Counted from the first letter of the stretch, positions 17,135 to 24,738 are shown. The stretch: DNA of 43,521 bases from an uncultured Lachnospiraceae bacterium (GCA_947576945.1 CANPTH010000036.1:1-43521), one strand, 5' to 3'. Translations and numbers: made by a program. The notes: generated from the letters alone by a model not told the origin.

Positions 17135-18184
17135 TTAGGCAAGCTCTTTCAGCTTTCTGACAGCCGGATCATAATCCCCGCATTTCTTATAGTAAAGCCT
17201 GGCCTCCTCCGGATTCCCCATGAGCTCATAGATGGAGGCAATGTTATAGTTGGCGCGGTAGCTGTTCACACCCTTGCGGGAACAGGTAGAAAGAGTGGTG
17301 GCTTTCTTGAATTCCTCGATGGCCTTTGCATAGCTGCCCTTTTTCATATAGATCATGCCCATCAGGTAGACGAAATCCGCCCGATGGGAGAAAAGCTCAT
17401 ATTTATCCCGCAGTGCCATGGCCAGGTCGTACTTTGCCAGTTCCAGCAGGCAGTAGCCGTAAGTCTCCGCCATGCTCTGCACAAAAGCGGACTCGGGATC
17501 TGCATCCAGTTTCAGGCCCTGACTGTAATAGTGGGCGGCTTTCTCCATGTCGTTGAGGGAAATATAATTCTGACCCAGCTGGAAATATATGTAGGGACTG
17601 GGGCCTTTCAACTCCAGGTCGTGCAGCAGCATCTCCAGATTACGGGTGGCGCGCATACGTTTGTCGGATTCTGTCACGTAGCCTTCATGGTAAAAGGTGA
17701 GAGGCAGCAGGAAGGATTTCGGTTCACGGCCGTCCAACGTGCAGACCTGTTCATGGACGCACCCCTCATAGTGACAGTATTTTCTGTTGAAAAGCCTGCC
17801 GATTCGTTCCGACATAATGGAGCGGACCCCCTGAATGATGTAGGGATTGTTGCGGACAATCATGCCGACGGAGCGGTCATTGGCATCCAGGGATTCTTCC
17901 AGTTCGGCCAGATTGACATTCTCCAGATATTCGTCACAGTCTATGACCAGCACCCAGTCGTTGGACGCCTGCTGGATCGAGAAGTTTCTGGCGGCGCTGA
18001 AATCCTCACACCAGGAGAAGTGGAATACTTTGTCGGTATATTTCTGTGCAATCTCGATGGTCCTGTCTACGGAACCTGTGTCCACCACCACGACTTCAAA
18101 CTTGCAGGGGCGCAGTCTTTTTAAACATTCTTCTATATGATTGTCTTCGTTCTTTGCAATCATGCACACTGAAACTGGCAGCAT
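17135..18184 (-). CDS. GT2 glycosyltransferase with C-terminal TPR repeats (copy 3)
   Basis: A 349-residue first gene of the minus-strand run. MLPVSVCMIAKNEDNHIEEC, VVDTGSVDRT, CEDFSAARNFSIQQAS and VIDCDEYLEN make up the GT2 domain with DxD. From about residue 190 the repeats follow (PYIYFQLGQNYISLNDMEKAAHYY; FVYLMGMIYMKKGSYAKAIEEF; NIASIYELMGNPEEARLYYKKC). AGAGGTG precedes the ATG. The three GT2-TPR copies interleaved with a CgeB-like gene look like repeated duplication of an acceptor-recognising transferase. Spacing to the next gene downstream (98 bases) allows one transcript from the divergent promoter region near 18.2 kb. Confidence 0.8.
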   Translation of the reverse strand: MLPVSVCMIAKNEDNHIEECLKRLRPCKFEVVVVDTGSVDRTIEIAQKYTDKVFHFSWCEDFSAARNFSIQQASNDWVLVIDCDEYLENVNLAELEESLDANDRSVGMIVRNNPYIIQGVRSIMSERIGRLFNRKYCHYEGCVHEQVCTLDGREPKSFLLPLTFYHEGYVTESDKRMRATRNLEMLLHDLELKGPSPYIYFQLGQNYISLNDMEKAAHYYSQGLKLDADPESAFVQSMAETYGYCLLELAKYDLAMALRDKYELFSHRADFVYLMGMIYMKKGSYAKAIEEFKKATTLSTCSRKGVNSYRANYNIASIYELMGNPEEARLYYKKCGDYDPAVRKLKELA

Positions 18185-18216
18185 GGGTTCACCTCTTCGT
18201 TTTTCCTGTTTATTTC

Positions 18217-18245
18217 ATATTAGCATTTTCTTTTTGTTACGACAA
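18217..18245 (-). promoter_or_regulatory. Candidate promoter of the minus-strand GT operon
   Basis: Read on the minus strand: TTGTCG (18245-18240), 17 bases, TAATAT (18222-18217). Each box matches consensus at 4 of 6. A direct repeat TTGTTAC (plus-strand 18234-18240 and 18257-18263) overlaps and flanks the -35 box and could be a protein site. It is the best candidate in a spacer that must hold a promoter for this strand. Confidence 0.3.
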
Positions 18246-18261
18246 TATGATTTTTATTGTT

Positions 18262-18317
18262 ACAGTTTACGGCCTGATACCCTGCAGCGGGGTGCAGGGT
18301 ATCAGGCCGTAAACTGT
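18262..18317. repeat. Perfect 25-bp inverted repeat with 6-base loop
   Basis: Left arm 18262-18286 and right arm 18293-18317 are exact reverse complements, beginning ACAGTTTACGG and ending CCGTAAACTGT, around the loop GCGGGG. Neither side is followed by a run of Ts, and both flanking genes point away, so it is not an ordinary terminator. The sequence GTAAACTGT at its right end recurs at 18435-18443, just before a TATAAA upstream of the HTH gene. This makes the terminal box a candidate operator. Confidence 0.85.
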
Positions 18318-18485
18318 GACTTTATATTTATACTTATTGCACAAAAAAATGTCTAAAAACACAACAACCTGCCGATGATGACGAAATACCGTTAAAATAT
18401 CGGATTGGGTGCTTCCTTTTCATCGATGTTTGTGGTAAACTGTGTATAAATAACCAGAATCATACGTTAAATAGGAGGGACTACT

Positions 18486-18830
18486 ATGACTAAGGCAGAG
18501 ATTTTGAAGGCAGAAATTTTGAAACAGTACAAGAGTGTCAGACAGTTCGCCATTGAGATGGAAATTCCATACTCTACATTGGTTACTGCTCTGGACAGAG
18601 GCATCGAGGGGATGGCTTATGGTACTGTGATCAGAATGTGTGACAAACTGAACCTGAATCCTGTTGACTTTACGCCGCTTAATCAGAAGAGCGTGCTTGG
18701 AAGTAAGATTATGGAGAACCGCGTGATGCAGTATTATGTGAAACTGAATAAGACAGGGCGCAAGAAAGCGTTGGAACTGATGGAAGACTATGCGCAGCTG
18801 GATAAGTATAAGGCGGTTGAAGAGAATTAA
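18486..18830 (+). CDS. Small XRE-like helix-turn-helix regulator
   Basis: A 114-residue protein. Residues about 5-60 (ILKQYKSVRQFAIEMEIPYSTLVTALDRG ... IRMCDKLNLNPVDF, quoted in part) fit a Cro/C1-type helix-turn-helix, with the recognition helix near PYSTLVTAL. The C-terminal half (MENRVMQYYVKLNKTGRKKA) is helical and may dimerise. GGAGG lies 7 bases before the ATG. It is divergent from the glycosyltransferase operon and lies 6 bases after-to-before the glf leader, so it may control either side. Three GTAAACTGT boxes, two within the palindrome and one near its own promoter, suggest autoregulation. The regulated genes are not known. Confidence 0.75.
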   Translation: MTKAEILKAEILKQYKSVRQFAIEMEIPYSTLVTALDRGIEGMAYGTVIRMCDKLNLNPVDFTPLNQKSVLGSKIMENRVMQYYVKLNKTGRKKALELMEDYAQLDKYKAVEEN

Positions 18831-18857
18831 GGTTGTGTGATTTGTGAGGAGGATGGC

Positions 18858-19997
18858 ATGGGGTGCAGGTATGATTATCTGATTGTGGGAGCAGGGCTGT
18901 ATGGTGCAGTCTTTGCTCATGAGATGCAGAAGAAGGGCAGGCAGGTGCTTGTGATTGACAGGCGGGCACATATTGCCGGCAATATCTATACGGAGCAGAT
19001 GCTTGATATTCAGGTGCACAGGTACGGAGCACATATTTTCCATACCTCTGACAGACGAATCTGGGAGTACGTGAACCGGTTTGCGGAATTTAATCACTAC
19101 ATAAATTCACCGATTGCCTGTTATAAGGGAGAGTTGTATAACCTCCCTTTTAATATGAATACTTTCAGCAGAATGTGGGGTGTGGTGACGCCTGCCCAGG
19201 CTAAAGCCAGAATTGCAGAGCAGATCGAAGCTCTGCAGATCACGGATCCGCAGAATCTGGAGGAGCAGGCGCTGTCTCTGGTAGGTGTCGATGTCTATGA
19301 GAAGCTGGTCAAAGGCTATACCGAGAAGCAGTGGGGCAGGGACTGTAAAGAGCTGCCGTCCTTTATCATCCAGCGTCTTCCGCTGCGGTTTACTTATGAC
19401 AATAATTATTTCAATGACCGCTATCAGGGCATTCCTGTGGGCGGGTATACCACTATGGTAGAGAAAATGCTGCAGGGTATTACTGTGCAGACCGGTGTTT
19501 CCTATCGGGAATTTGCGGTGGAGCAGGAGACGGAAGACGGCGTTCAGGTGATGGATCATGCGGGGAATACTTATCGCAAGGTAGTCTACACCGGAATGCT
19601 GGATGAGTATTTTGATTACCGTCTTGGACATCTGGAGTACCGTTCACTGCGGTTTGAGACCGAGCAGCTTCCGGAGTGCGATAACTATCAGGGCAATGCG
19701 GTGGTAAATTATACGGAACGGGAAGTTCCTTATACGAGAGTGATCGAGCATAAGCACTTCGAGTTCGGCACACAGCCGGGCACAGTGATTACCAGAGAGT
19801 ATCCAGCGGAATGGCGGGAAGGAGACGAGCCTTACTATCCGGTCAATGACGAACGTAACGGCGCTTTATTTAAGAAATATCAGGAACTGGCACAGAGCAG
19901 GCCGCAGATCCTGTTTGGCGGGCGGCTGGGACAGTACCGTTATTATGATATGGACAAGGTAATTGCGGCGGCGCTTGATGCTGTGGAGCAGGAATGA
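18858..19997 (+). CDS. glf: UDP-galactopyranose mutase
   Basis: A flavoenzyme interconverting UDP-galactopyranose and UDP-galactofuranose, which supplies Galf donors for surface glycans. The 379-residue length is normal for the family. Visible features: the FAD-binding Rossmann GAGLYG at 11-16, IDRRAHIAGNIY, YGAHIFHT, GYTEKQWGRDCKELP, LPLRFTYDNNYFNDRYQG, the substrate-pocket YTGMLDEYFDY, EHKHFE, TVITREYP, and the C-terminal FAD block LFGGRLGQYRYYDMD. GAGGAGG at 18846-18852 fits the ATG at 18858, not the open TTG at 18837. It follows the HTH gene closely. Proximity to the island suggests that Galf is one of the sugars used, although cell-wall or capsule use is equally possible. Confidence 0.93.
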   Translation: MGCRYDYLIVGAGLYGAVFAHEMQKKGRQVLVIDRRAHIAGNIYTEQMLDIQVHRYGAHIFHTSDRRIWEYVNRFAEFNHYINSPIACYKGELYNLPFNMNTFSRMWGVVTPAQAKARIAEQIEALQITDPQNLEEQALSLVGVDVYEKLVKGYTEKQWGRDCKELPSFIIQRLPLRFTYDNNYFNDRYQGIPVGGYTTMVEKMLQGITVQTGVSYREFAVEQETEDGVQVMDHAGNTYRKVVYTGMLDEYFDYRLGHLEYRSLRFETEQLPECDNYQGNAVVNYTEREVPYTRVIEHKHFEFGTQPGTVITREYPAEWREGDEPYYPVNDERNGALFKKYQELAQSRPQILFGGRLGQYRYYDMDKVIAAALDAVEQE

Positions 19998-20036
19998 TTC
20001 TGCTATTGTAAGAAGCAAAAATTTCCGGGCAGAGTA

Positions 20037-20065
20037 TTGACAACAGCATATACTCTGCCTATAAT
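20037..20065 (+). promoter_or_regulatory. Perfect-consensus sigma-A promoter with inverted repeat
   Basis: TTGACA (20037-20042), 17 bases, TATAAT (20060-20065). AGAGTAT (20031-20037) and ATACTCT (20050-20056) form a 7-bp inverted repeat spanning the -35 box and spacer, well placed for a repressor. A leader of about 90 bases follows, containing GAGTATCAAAGTAT. Confidence 0.9.
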
Positions 20066-20163
20066 ACAGAAAGATAGTTTGAGTATCAAAGTATTAGAAG
20101 GTCAAATCATTAGGTTGTTGTCGAAATTGCAGGAACAGGAATAGGAAATCAACAGGAGGCATT

Positions 20164-21780
20164 ATGAACTGGAACGAGGCTGTTAAAGAATTGGATAGCA
20201 GGAGGGCGAGGGCGCTCTTAGGCGGCGGGCAGAACCGAATCGACAAGCAGCATGCCATAGGCAAGATGACGGCGCGGGAGAGAATTGAAGTACTGCTCGA
20301 TCCGGGAACTTTTGTGGAAGTGGACGGATTTCTGGAGTCCAGAATCGATGACTTTGATCTGGATAAAAGAAGAGTGCCGGGGGACGGTGTGGTGACCGGA
20401 TATGGTGAGATAGACGGACGGCAGGTGTTTGTGGCCAGTGAGGACTTTACGGTGATCGGCGGTACGCTGGGCGAATATCATTCTTTTAAGATCTGCCGGA
20501 TCCAGGATATGGCAATGGAGATGAAGGCGCCTCTTATCTGTATCAACGACAGCGGCGGCGCCCGTATTGAAGAAGGAATTTCGTCACTCAGCGGTTACAG
20601 CGGCATGTTTCTGCGGCATACGAAGGCTTCCGGTGTGATACCGCAGATCGCGGTTATTCTGGGACCATGTTCCGGCGGCGCCTGCTATGCGCCGGCCATC
20701 TGTGACTTTATTTTTATGGTAAAAGATATTTCCAAAATGTTTATTACGGGTCCCAATGTGGTGAAGACGGTTATCAATGAAGAGGTGTCGGTGGAGGAAC
20801 TGGGCGGTGCACAGGTACACGCGAAGAAAAGCGGCGTATCCCATTTTACCTATGACACGGAGAGCGAGTGTCTGATGGGCGTGCGTAAGCTGCTGTCCTA
20901 TCTGCCGGGTAACTGGATGGAGAAACCGCCGGTGATTAACAATGAAGAGCGGCAGAGCATTCTGCCGAAGGTGGGCAAGGTGTTCGGGAAGGTGGAAAAT
21001 GGCCGTGTGGCTTCCGCCATGAAAGCGAAAGCAGAAAAGATCAGGGATATTGTTCCGGATAATTCCCGTCATGCTTATGACGTTAAGGAAGTGATAGACT
21101 GTATTGTGGATGAGGCCAGCTTCTTTGAGGTGCAGAAGGAATTTGCTACGAATGCCGTGGTAGGTTTTTGCCGGATGGAAGGCAGAGTAGTAGGCATCGT
21201 GGCCAATCAGCCCAACTCCATGGGAGGCTCTTTGGACTATCATGCGTCCGACAAGATCGCAAGATTCATCCGTTTCTGTGACTGTTTTAATATTCCGCTG
21301 ATTACGCTGATCGACGTGCCGGCATTCCTGCCTGGTACGGCACAGGAGCACAACGGCATCATCCGGCATGGGGCGAAGATCCTCTATGCTTATTCGGAGG
21401 CGACGGTGCCCAAGATTTCGCTGATCATGCGCAAGGCATACGGCGGAGCTTACATCGCCATGAATTCCAAGGAGATGGGGGCGGACATCGTCTATGCCTG
21501 GCCCATTGCAGAGATCGCGGTGATGGGGGCTGACGGCGCGGTTAATATTGCTTTTAAGCGCAGGATCAAGAACGCGGCAGATCCGGAAGCCATGCGGGCG
21601 CAGTGTAAGGCGGAGTATGAGGAACGGTTCTTAAATCCTTATGTGGCGGCGGCCAGAGGATATGTGAATGAAGTAATTAAGCCGGAGGAGACCAGAGCAG
21701 CGCTGGTGAAGGCATTGCGGGGGCTTAAGAATAAAACAATCGAAGGACCGAAGAAAAAACACGGGAATATTCCGCTTTAA
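20164..21780 (+). CDS. Acyl-CoA carboxyltransferase / methylmalonyl-CoA decarboxylase alpha-type subunit
   Basis: A 538-residue protein of the biotin-dependent carboxyltransferase family (PccB/MmdA type), which moves CO2 between an acyl-CoA and carboxybiotin. It has both crotonase-like halves: N-terminal with INDSGGARIEEGI and LGPCSGGACYAPA forming an acyl-CoA oxyanion site, and C-terminal with PAFLPGTAQEHNGIIRHGAK and MRKAYGGAYIAMNSK. Length is typical. AGGAGG lies upstream of the ATG. No biotin carrier, biotin carboxylase or sodium-pump beta subunit is adjacent, so propionyl-CoA carboxylase beta versus methylmalonyl-CoA decarboxylase alpha cannot be decided. An anaerobe of this type makes the decarboxylase plausible. 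It is monocistronic by its promoter and the following hairpin. Confidence 0.85.
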   Translation: MNWNEAVKELDSRRARALLGGGQNRIDKQHAIGKMTARERIEVLLDPGTFVEVDGFLESRIDDFDLDKRRVPGDGVVTGYGEIDGRQVFVASEDFTVIGGTLGEYHSFKICRIQDMAMEMKAPLICINDSGGARIEEGISSLSGYSGMFLRHTKASGVIPQIAVILGPCSGGACYAPAICDFIFMVKDISKMFITGPNVVKTVINEEVSVEELGGAQVHAKKSGVSHFTYDTESECLMGVRKLLSYLPGNWMEKPPVINNEERQSILPKVGKVFGKVENGRVASAMKAKAEKIRDIVPDNSRHAYDVKEVIDCIVDEASFFEVQKEFATNAVVGFCRMEGRVVGIVANQPNSMGGSLDYHASDKIARFIRFCDCFNIPLITLIDVPAFLPGTAQEHNGIIRHGAKILYAYSEATVPKISLIMRKAYGGAYIAMNSKEMGADIVYAWPIAEIAVMGADGAVNIAFKRRIKNAADPEAMRAQCKAEYEERFLNPYVAAARGYVNEVIKPEETRAALVKALRGLKNKTIEGPKKKHGNIPL

Positions 21781-21788
21781 AAAGTAAA

Positions 21789-21820
21789 AGAGACAGGCTG
21801 AAGTGACCTGTCTCTGTTTA
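21789..21820 (+). terminator. Probable terminator after the carboxyltransferase gene
   Basis: AGAGACAGG (21789-21797) pairs perfectly with CCTGTCTCT (21807-21815) around a 9-base loop, followed by GTTTATGTG. The stem is good and the T-tract weak. It also lies at the end of the convergent FliD-like gene. Confidence 0.6.
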
Positions 21821-21867
21821 TGTGTGTCTCTGCTTATGGGAATGATGGGCGGAAAATTCATGCTGCC

Positions 21868-23178
21868 TTAACAGTATCCGTTAAACATCATGCCGCTGTA
21901 GGCGCTGGTGATATAAGGGCTTGCGAAGTTCTTGCCGGGGTTCTTGTAGGCCACGATGGTGTTGTTGACATAGTTCATCGGGTCCAGGGCTACCTGATCG
22001 GACTTGCGCAGGATAGAGTTGGTGAAACTTTTCATGGGTGAAAAAGCCTCTTTGGCAGTGTCGCTCATTGCAGTTTCGCGCAAAACATTGTCGTCTACCT
22101 CCAGCTTGCCGTCCAGATTCAGATTCAGGCCGACTGTGGTAAGATCGCTGGCATACACCCGCGCCACACCGCTCATCTCGTTATAAAGGCGCGCACTCTT
22201 CGGCTGCTCGTCTTTGTATTCGGATACGGCATTCAAAAAGGTATTATAGCCGTCAACCAGCGTATTGACATTCTCGGCCAGAGAATCCACATCTGTCTTA
22301 AGACCGATATAAGCGACCTCACAATCCTCCCCGCTTACCCCTGTCAACTGAACCTCGTAGGTACGATCCAGGGAGATCCGGTTGGAAGCGGAACTGCGCT
22401 CTTCTCCGTTTACAAGGAAAGAAGCGTTGGAAGGAGGCGTAGATATATAATCCAGGCCGAAATATTCCACCGCACCGGAAGTTTTACTCGTCCGGTCGTC
22501 CGATATGGTGAAGATACGGGAACGGTTGTTTCTGATGCCTGTGGAATTGGATTCCATTCTCAGGTAGGAGTAGCCGTCTGCATCGACGGAAGCGCGGGCG
22601 GTTATCCCTACGTTGGCATTCGTAATCAGCCGCGCGAGACGTGACTGCACGGTACGGTTAGTATCTGTTGACCTGATGCTGAACTGAAACTCATAATTCA
22701 GATCCTCGATCCTGATATCAAAAGAATAGGTATCGGCGGGCAGCTCTGCAGGTTCCTCGGCAGGAAGGAATTTCCCCATATTGATCTGCGGCGTTGCCAG
22801 ACGATCGACTTCTATCTCATAGGAAGGAGCGGTGAAGCTCTGTTCCGGAGAACCGATATAAGCGGCCGTGGCGATATCCTCATTGCTGGAAAAAGCTATC
22901 TTCTTATTCAGAAGCTCCTCTTCGTTCAGGCCTCCAAGCGAAGCGATGGTATTACGCAGTTCTCTCGCATTTTCCTTCACGCTGATGGCAAACTGCTGGG
23001 AACGCTTGCTGGTATCCAATATAAACAGAGGAGATTCCTTGTTCATTCTGACAATGGAATTATATACACGGCGCAATTCACTCTTCTTATGAGAATCATA
23101 AGGTGAACTGGACTTCGGCGCATAGGAAGTCATATAGAAATTGTAGACATTGGATAAATTACTGATCGTGTTCGACAT
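21868..23178 (-). CDS. FliD-like flagellar filament-associated protein
   Basis: A 436-residue protein with features of FliD/hook-associated proteins: a helical N-terminus, a central beta region containing YEIEVDRLATPQ (about 120-131, compare the FliD motif in which an IEV strand precedes QLA), and LVDGYNTFLNAV, resembling the FliD helix around VxxYN. It lacks a signal peptide, as expected for flagellar type III export. No complete FliD C-terminal domain could be recognised, so it may be a divergent cap or a paralogue rather than the main FliD. The ATG at 23178 is chosen over an upstream frame extension to 23229 because GAGGAGGGG lies directly before it. It is convergent with the carboxyltransferase gene. 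Confidence 0.55.
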   Translation of the reverse strand: MSNTISNLSNVYNFYMTSYAPKSSSPYDSHKKSELRRVYNSIVRMNKESPLFILDTSKRSQQFAISVKENARELRNTIASLGGLNEEELLNKKIAFSSNEDIATAAYIGSPEQSFTAPSYEIEVDRLATPQINMGKFLPAEEPAELPADTYSFDIRIEDLNYEFQFSIRSTDTNRTVQSRLARLITNANVGITARASVDADGYSYLRMESNSTGIRNNRSRIFTISDDRTSKTSGAVEYFGLDYISTPPSNASFLVNGEERSSASNRISLDRTYEVQLTGVSGEDCEVAYIGLKTDVDSLAENVNTLVDGYNTFLNAVSEYKDEQPKSARLYNEMSGVARVYASDLTTVGLNLNLDGKLEVDDNVLRETAMSDTAKEAFSPMKSFTNSILRKSDQVALDPMNYVNNTIVAYKNPGKNFASPYITSAYSGMMFNGYC

Positions 23179-23514
23179 TGAACCCCTCCTCTCTTCCTTG
23201 AAATGAATCAGGATCCAGACCTGATCCATCGATGTCCTCTACGAGCCGTCCTTAGCCTGCAGGACATCAGATGTGGGTGCTTGTTATACGGTTCATACAT
23301 TGTAAATTGACTGGTATTCGCCTGGATTCTTTCAACTACTGTATTTTGGACAGCCGCCATTGTAACCAGGGCTTAGCTGTAAGTATGTTAATCCGGCAGG
23401 CATAATTTCAACCTGAATTCAATATATCATATATATCGAGTATTTTTCGTGAAAAATAAAGGGATTTTAAATAAATAATAAAATAAAAATAAAATTTATT
23501 TCCGGAAAAACAGG
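23179..23514. other. Non-coding spacer: FliD-like leader hairpins and AT-rich UP-like tract
   Basis: No gene is seen. On the minus strand it is the leader of the FliD-like gene, with an 8-bp stem (GATGTCCT 23230-23237 / AGGACATC 23260-23267) and a 6-bp stem (ATCAGG 23206-23211 / CCTGAT 23219-23224). The loop and the SD region both hold GGA motifs. A weak minus-strand promoter TTGAAA-N18-CATACT is possible near 23370-23412. From about 23450 to 23510 the DNA is almost pure A and T directly upstream of the rpmG promoter, which fits an UP element boosting a ribosomal operon. Confidence 0.45.
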
Positions 23515-23543
23515 TTGACTTCAAAGTTTGTGTGTGCTATATT
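23515..23543 (+). promoter_or_regulatory. Sigma-A promoter of rpmG-secE-nusG
   Basis: TTGACT (23515-23520), 17 bases, TATATT (23538-23543), with a TG just before the -10 box. The long A/T tract upstream would act as UP element. About 25 bases downstream AAGATTTAAGGTCTT followed by eight Ts forms only a 4-bp stem, a weak attenuator at best. Confidence 0.8.
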
Positions 23544-23630
23544 ATTTGCACGAGATAAGATTTAAGGTCTTTTTTTTATGCTTAAAATTAATGGATCAGA
23601 CGATTGACAAATACACGTGGAGGTAGCAAG

Positions 23631-23780
23631 ATGCGTACGAGAATCACATTAGCATGCACAGAGTGCAAACAGCGTAACTACAATACAACCAAGGATAAGA
23701 AAACTCATCCTGACAGAATGGAGACCAAGAAGTATTGCAGGTTCTGTAAGAGACATACTCTGCACAAGGAGACTAAATAA
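23631..23780 (+). CDS. rpmG: Ribosomal protein bL33
   Basis: A 49-residue 50S subunit protein: [17 protein letters not shown], then [15 protein letters not shown]. The four cysteines (CTEC and CRFC) form a zinc ribbon, so this is the zinc-containing (C+) form rather than the zinc-independent one induced under zinc starvation. TGGAGGT lies before the ATG. It heads the secE-nusG operon as in most Firmicutes. 49 residues is the normal length. Confidence 0.97.
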   Translation: MRTRITLACTECKQRNYNTTKDKKTHPDRMETKKYCRFCKRHTLHKETK

Positions 23781-23810
23781 TTTTGGGTTTTATGAGAATG
23801 GAGGATTAGT

Positions 23811-24029
23811 ATGGGAGATTCTGCAAAATCAGAGAAAACATCCAAACTTGTAAAATTCTGGAATGGTGTGAAAGCTGAATTTAAGAAGATAACCTGGCCT
23901 GATAAGGAGGACCTTTTGAAACAATCTGTTGCGGTTGTTATCATTTCTGTTGTTGTCGGAGCAATTATCACAGTGCTGGATTTCGGTATGCAGTATGGGG
24001 TGGACTTTATCACAACACTGAAATTCTAA
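23811..24029 (+). CDS. secE: Preprotein translocase subunit SecE
   Basis: A 72-residue essential subunit of the SecYEG channel. It has the short Gram-positive form: a soluble amphipathic segment with the conserved VKAEFKKITWPDKEDLLK, followed by one membrane helix (SVAVVIISVVVGAIITVLDF). GGAGG precedes the ATG. It is 30 bases after rpmG and 41 before nusG, in the usual order. Confidence 0.96.
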   Translation: MGDSAKSEKTSKLVKFWNGVKAEFKKITWPDKEDLLKQSVAVVIISVVVGAIITVLDFGMQYGVDFITTLKF

Positions 24030-24070
24030 GACGCTTTGAAAAGAAGTTCTGAGAAAGGAATGGTATTAGT

Positions 24071-24586
24071 ATGGCAGAAGCAAATTGGTATGTTGTTCAT
24101 ACTTATTCCGGGTATGAGAACAAAGTAAAAGCCAACATTGAGAAAACAATCGAGAACAGACATCTGGAGGAAGAGATTCTGGAAGTCAGGGTGCCTCTGC
24201 AGGATGTTGTGGAGATGAAGAACGGCGCACGCAAGACTGTGCAGAAGAAGATGTTTCCAGGTTATGTTCTGATCAATATGGTCATGAACGACGACACATG
24301 GTATGTCGTAAGGAATACCAGAGGCGTTACAGGTTTTGTTGGACCGGGAAGTAAGCCGGTGCCGCTTACCGAGGCGGAGATGAAGCCGCTCGGTATTAAG
24401 ACAGAGAACGTGAGCGTTGACTTTGCAGAAGGCGATACCATAGCGGTGGTTGCCGGTGTCTGGAAGGATACGATCGGCGTTGTTCAGCGAATGGATTTCG
24501 GTAAGCAGACGGCCACGATCAATGTGGAGCTGTTCGGCAGGGAGACGCCGGTAGAGATCAGTTTCGCGGAAGTCAGAAGAATGTAA
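24071..24586 (+). CDS. nusG: Transcription elongation/antitermination factor NusG
   Basis: A 171-residue factor that binds the RNA polymerase clamp and affects pausing, termination and coupling to translation. The NGN domain is clear (NWYVVHTYSGYENKVK; KKMFPGYVLINM; NTRGVTGFVG), followed by a C-terminal KOW domain (FAEGDTIAVVAGVWKDTIG). Length is typical. The AAAGGAA ribosome binding site lies about 12 bases from the ATG, somewhat far. The next gene is separated by a 152-base structured leader. Confidence 0.97.
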   Translation: MAEANWYVVHTYSGYENKVKANIEKTIENRHLEEEILEVRVPLQDVVEMKNGARKTVQKKMFPGYVLINMVMNDDTWYVVRNTRGVTGFVGPGSKPVPLTEAEMKPLGIKTENVSVDFAEGDTIAVVAGVWKDTIGVVQRMDFGKQTATINVELFGRETPVEISFAEVRRM

Positions 24587-24621
24587 TCGATATTTATTCC
24601 GCTTTGGCGGATTAGATATAC

Positions 24622-24718
24622 TGTGGGAGTGTGATTTCGGTGATGCCGAAATCGAAAGCAGCCGTTGATACCGGATTCTTTCAGACTCTAAAGGACGAAG
24701 TCGCACGCCCGTACCACA
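24622..24718 (+). promoter_or_regulatory. Ribosomal protein L1-binding leader upstream of rplK-rplA
   Basis: TGTGG (24622-24626) pairs with CCACA (24714-24718). GTG plus ATTTCG (24631-24639) pairs with CGAAGT-(CG)-CAC (24696-24706). The unpaired GGGAG side and the flanking GTACCAC resemble helix 76 of the 23S rRNA L1 stalk, which has GUGGGAG facing UACCAC. An alternative hairpin, GATTTCGG/CCGAAATC (24633-24653), competes with the inner stem. L1 binding to such an rRNA mimic before rplK is established in Escherichia coli and archaea; here it is inferred from the match and the position. Confidence 0.6.
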
Positions 24719-24738
24719 TTATATTAGGAGGTGCCATT

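Noticed and set aside
17123..18124. Long open frame of 333 codons on the plus strand
   Set aside because: It is the exact antisense of the GT2-TPR gene at 17135-18184, which has clear motifs, and the antisense product resembles nothing.
18262..18317. Palindrome taken as a terminator
   Set aside because: Both flanking genes are transcribed away from it and no T-run follows either arm.
23420..23460. Possible sigma-28 promoter for the FliD-like gene (CTCGATAT on the minus strand)
   Set aside because: The -10 box has two mismatches and the -35 position reads TTAT rather than TAAA.
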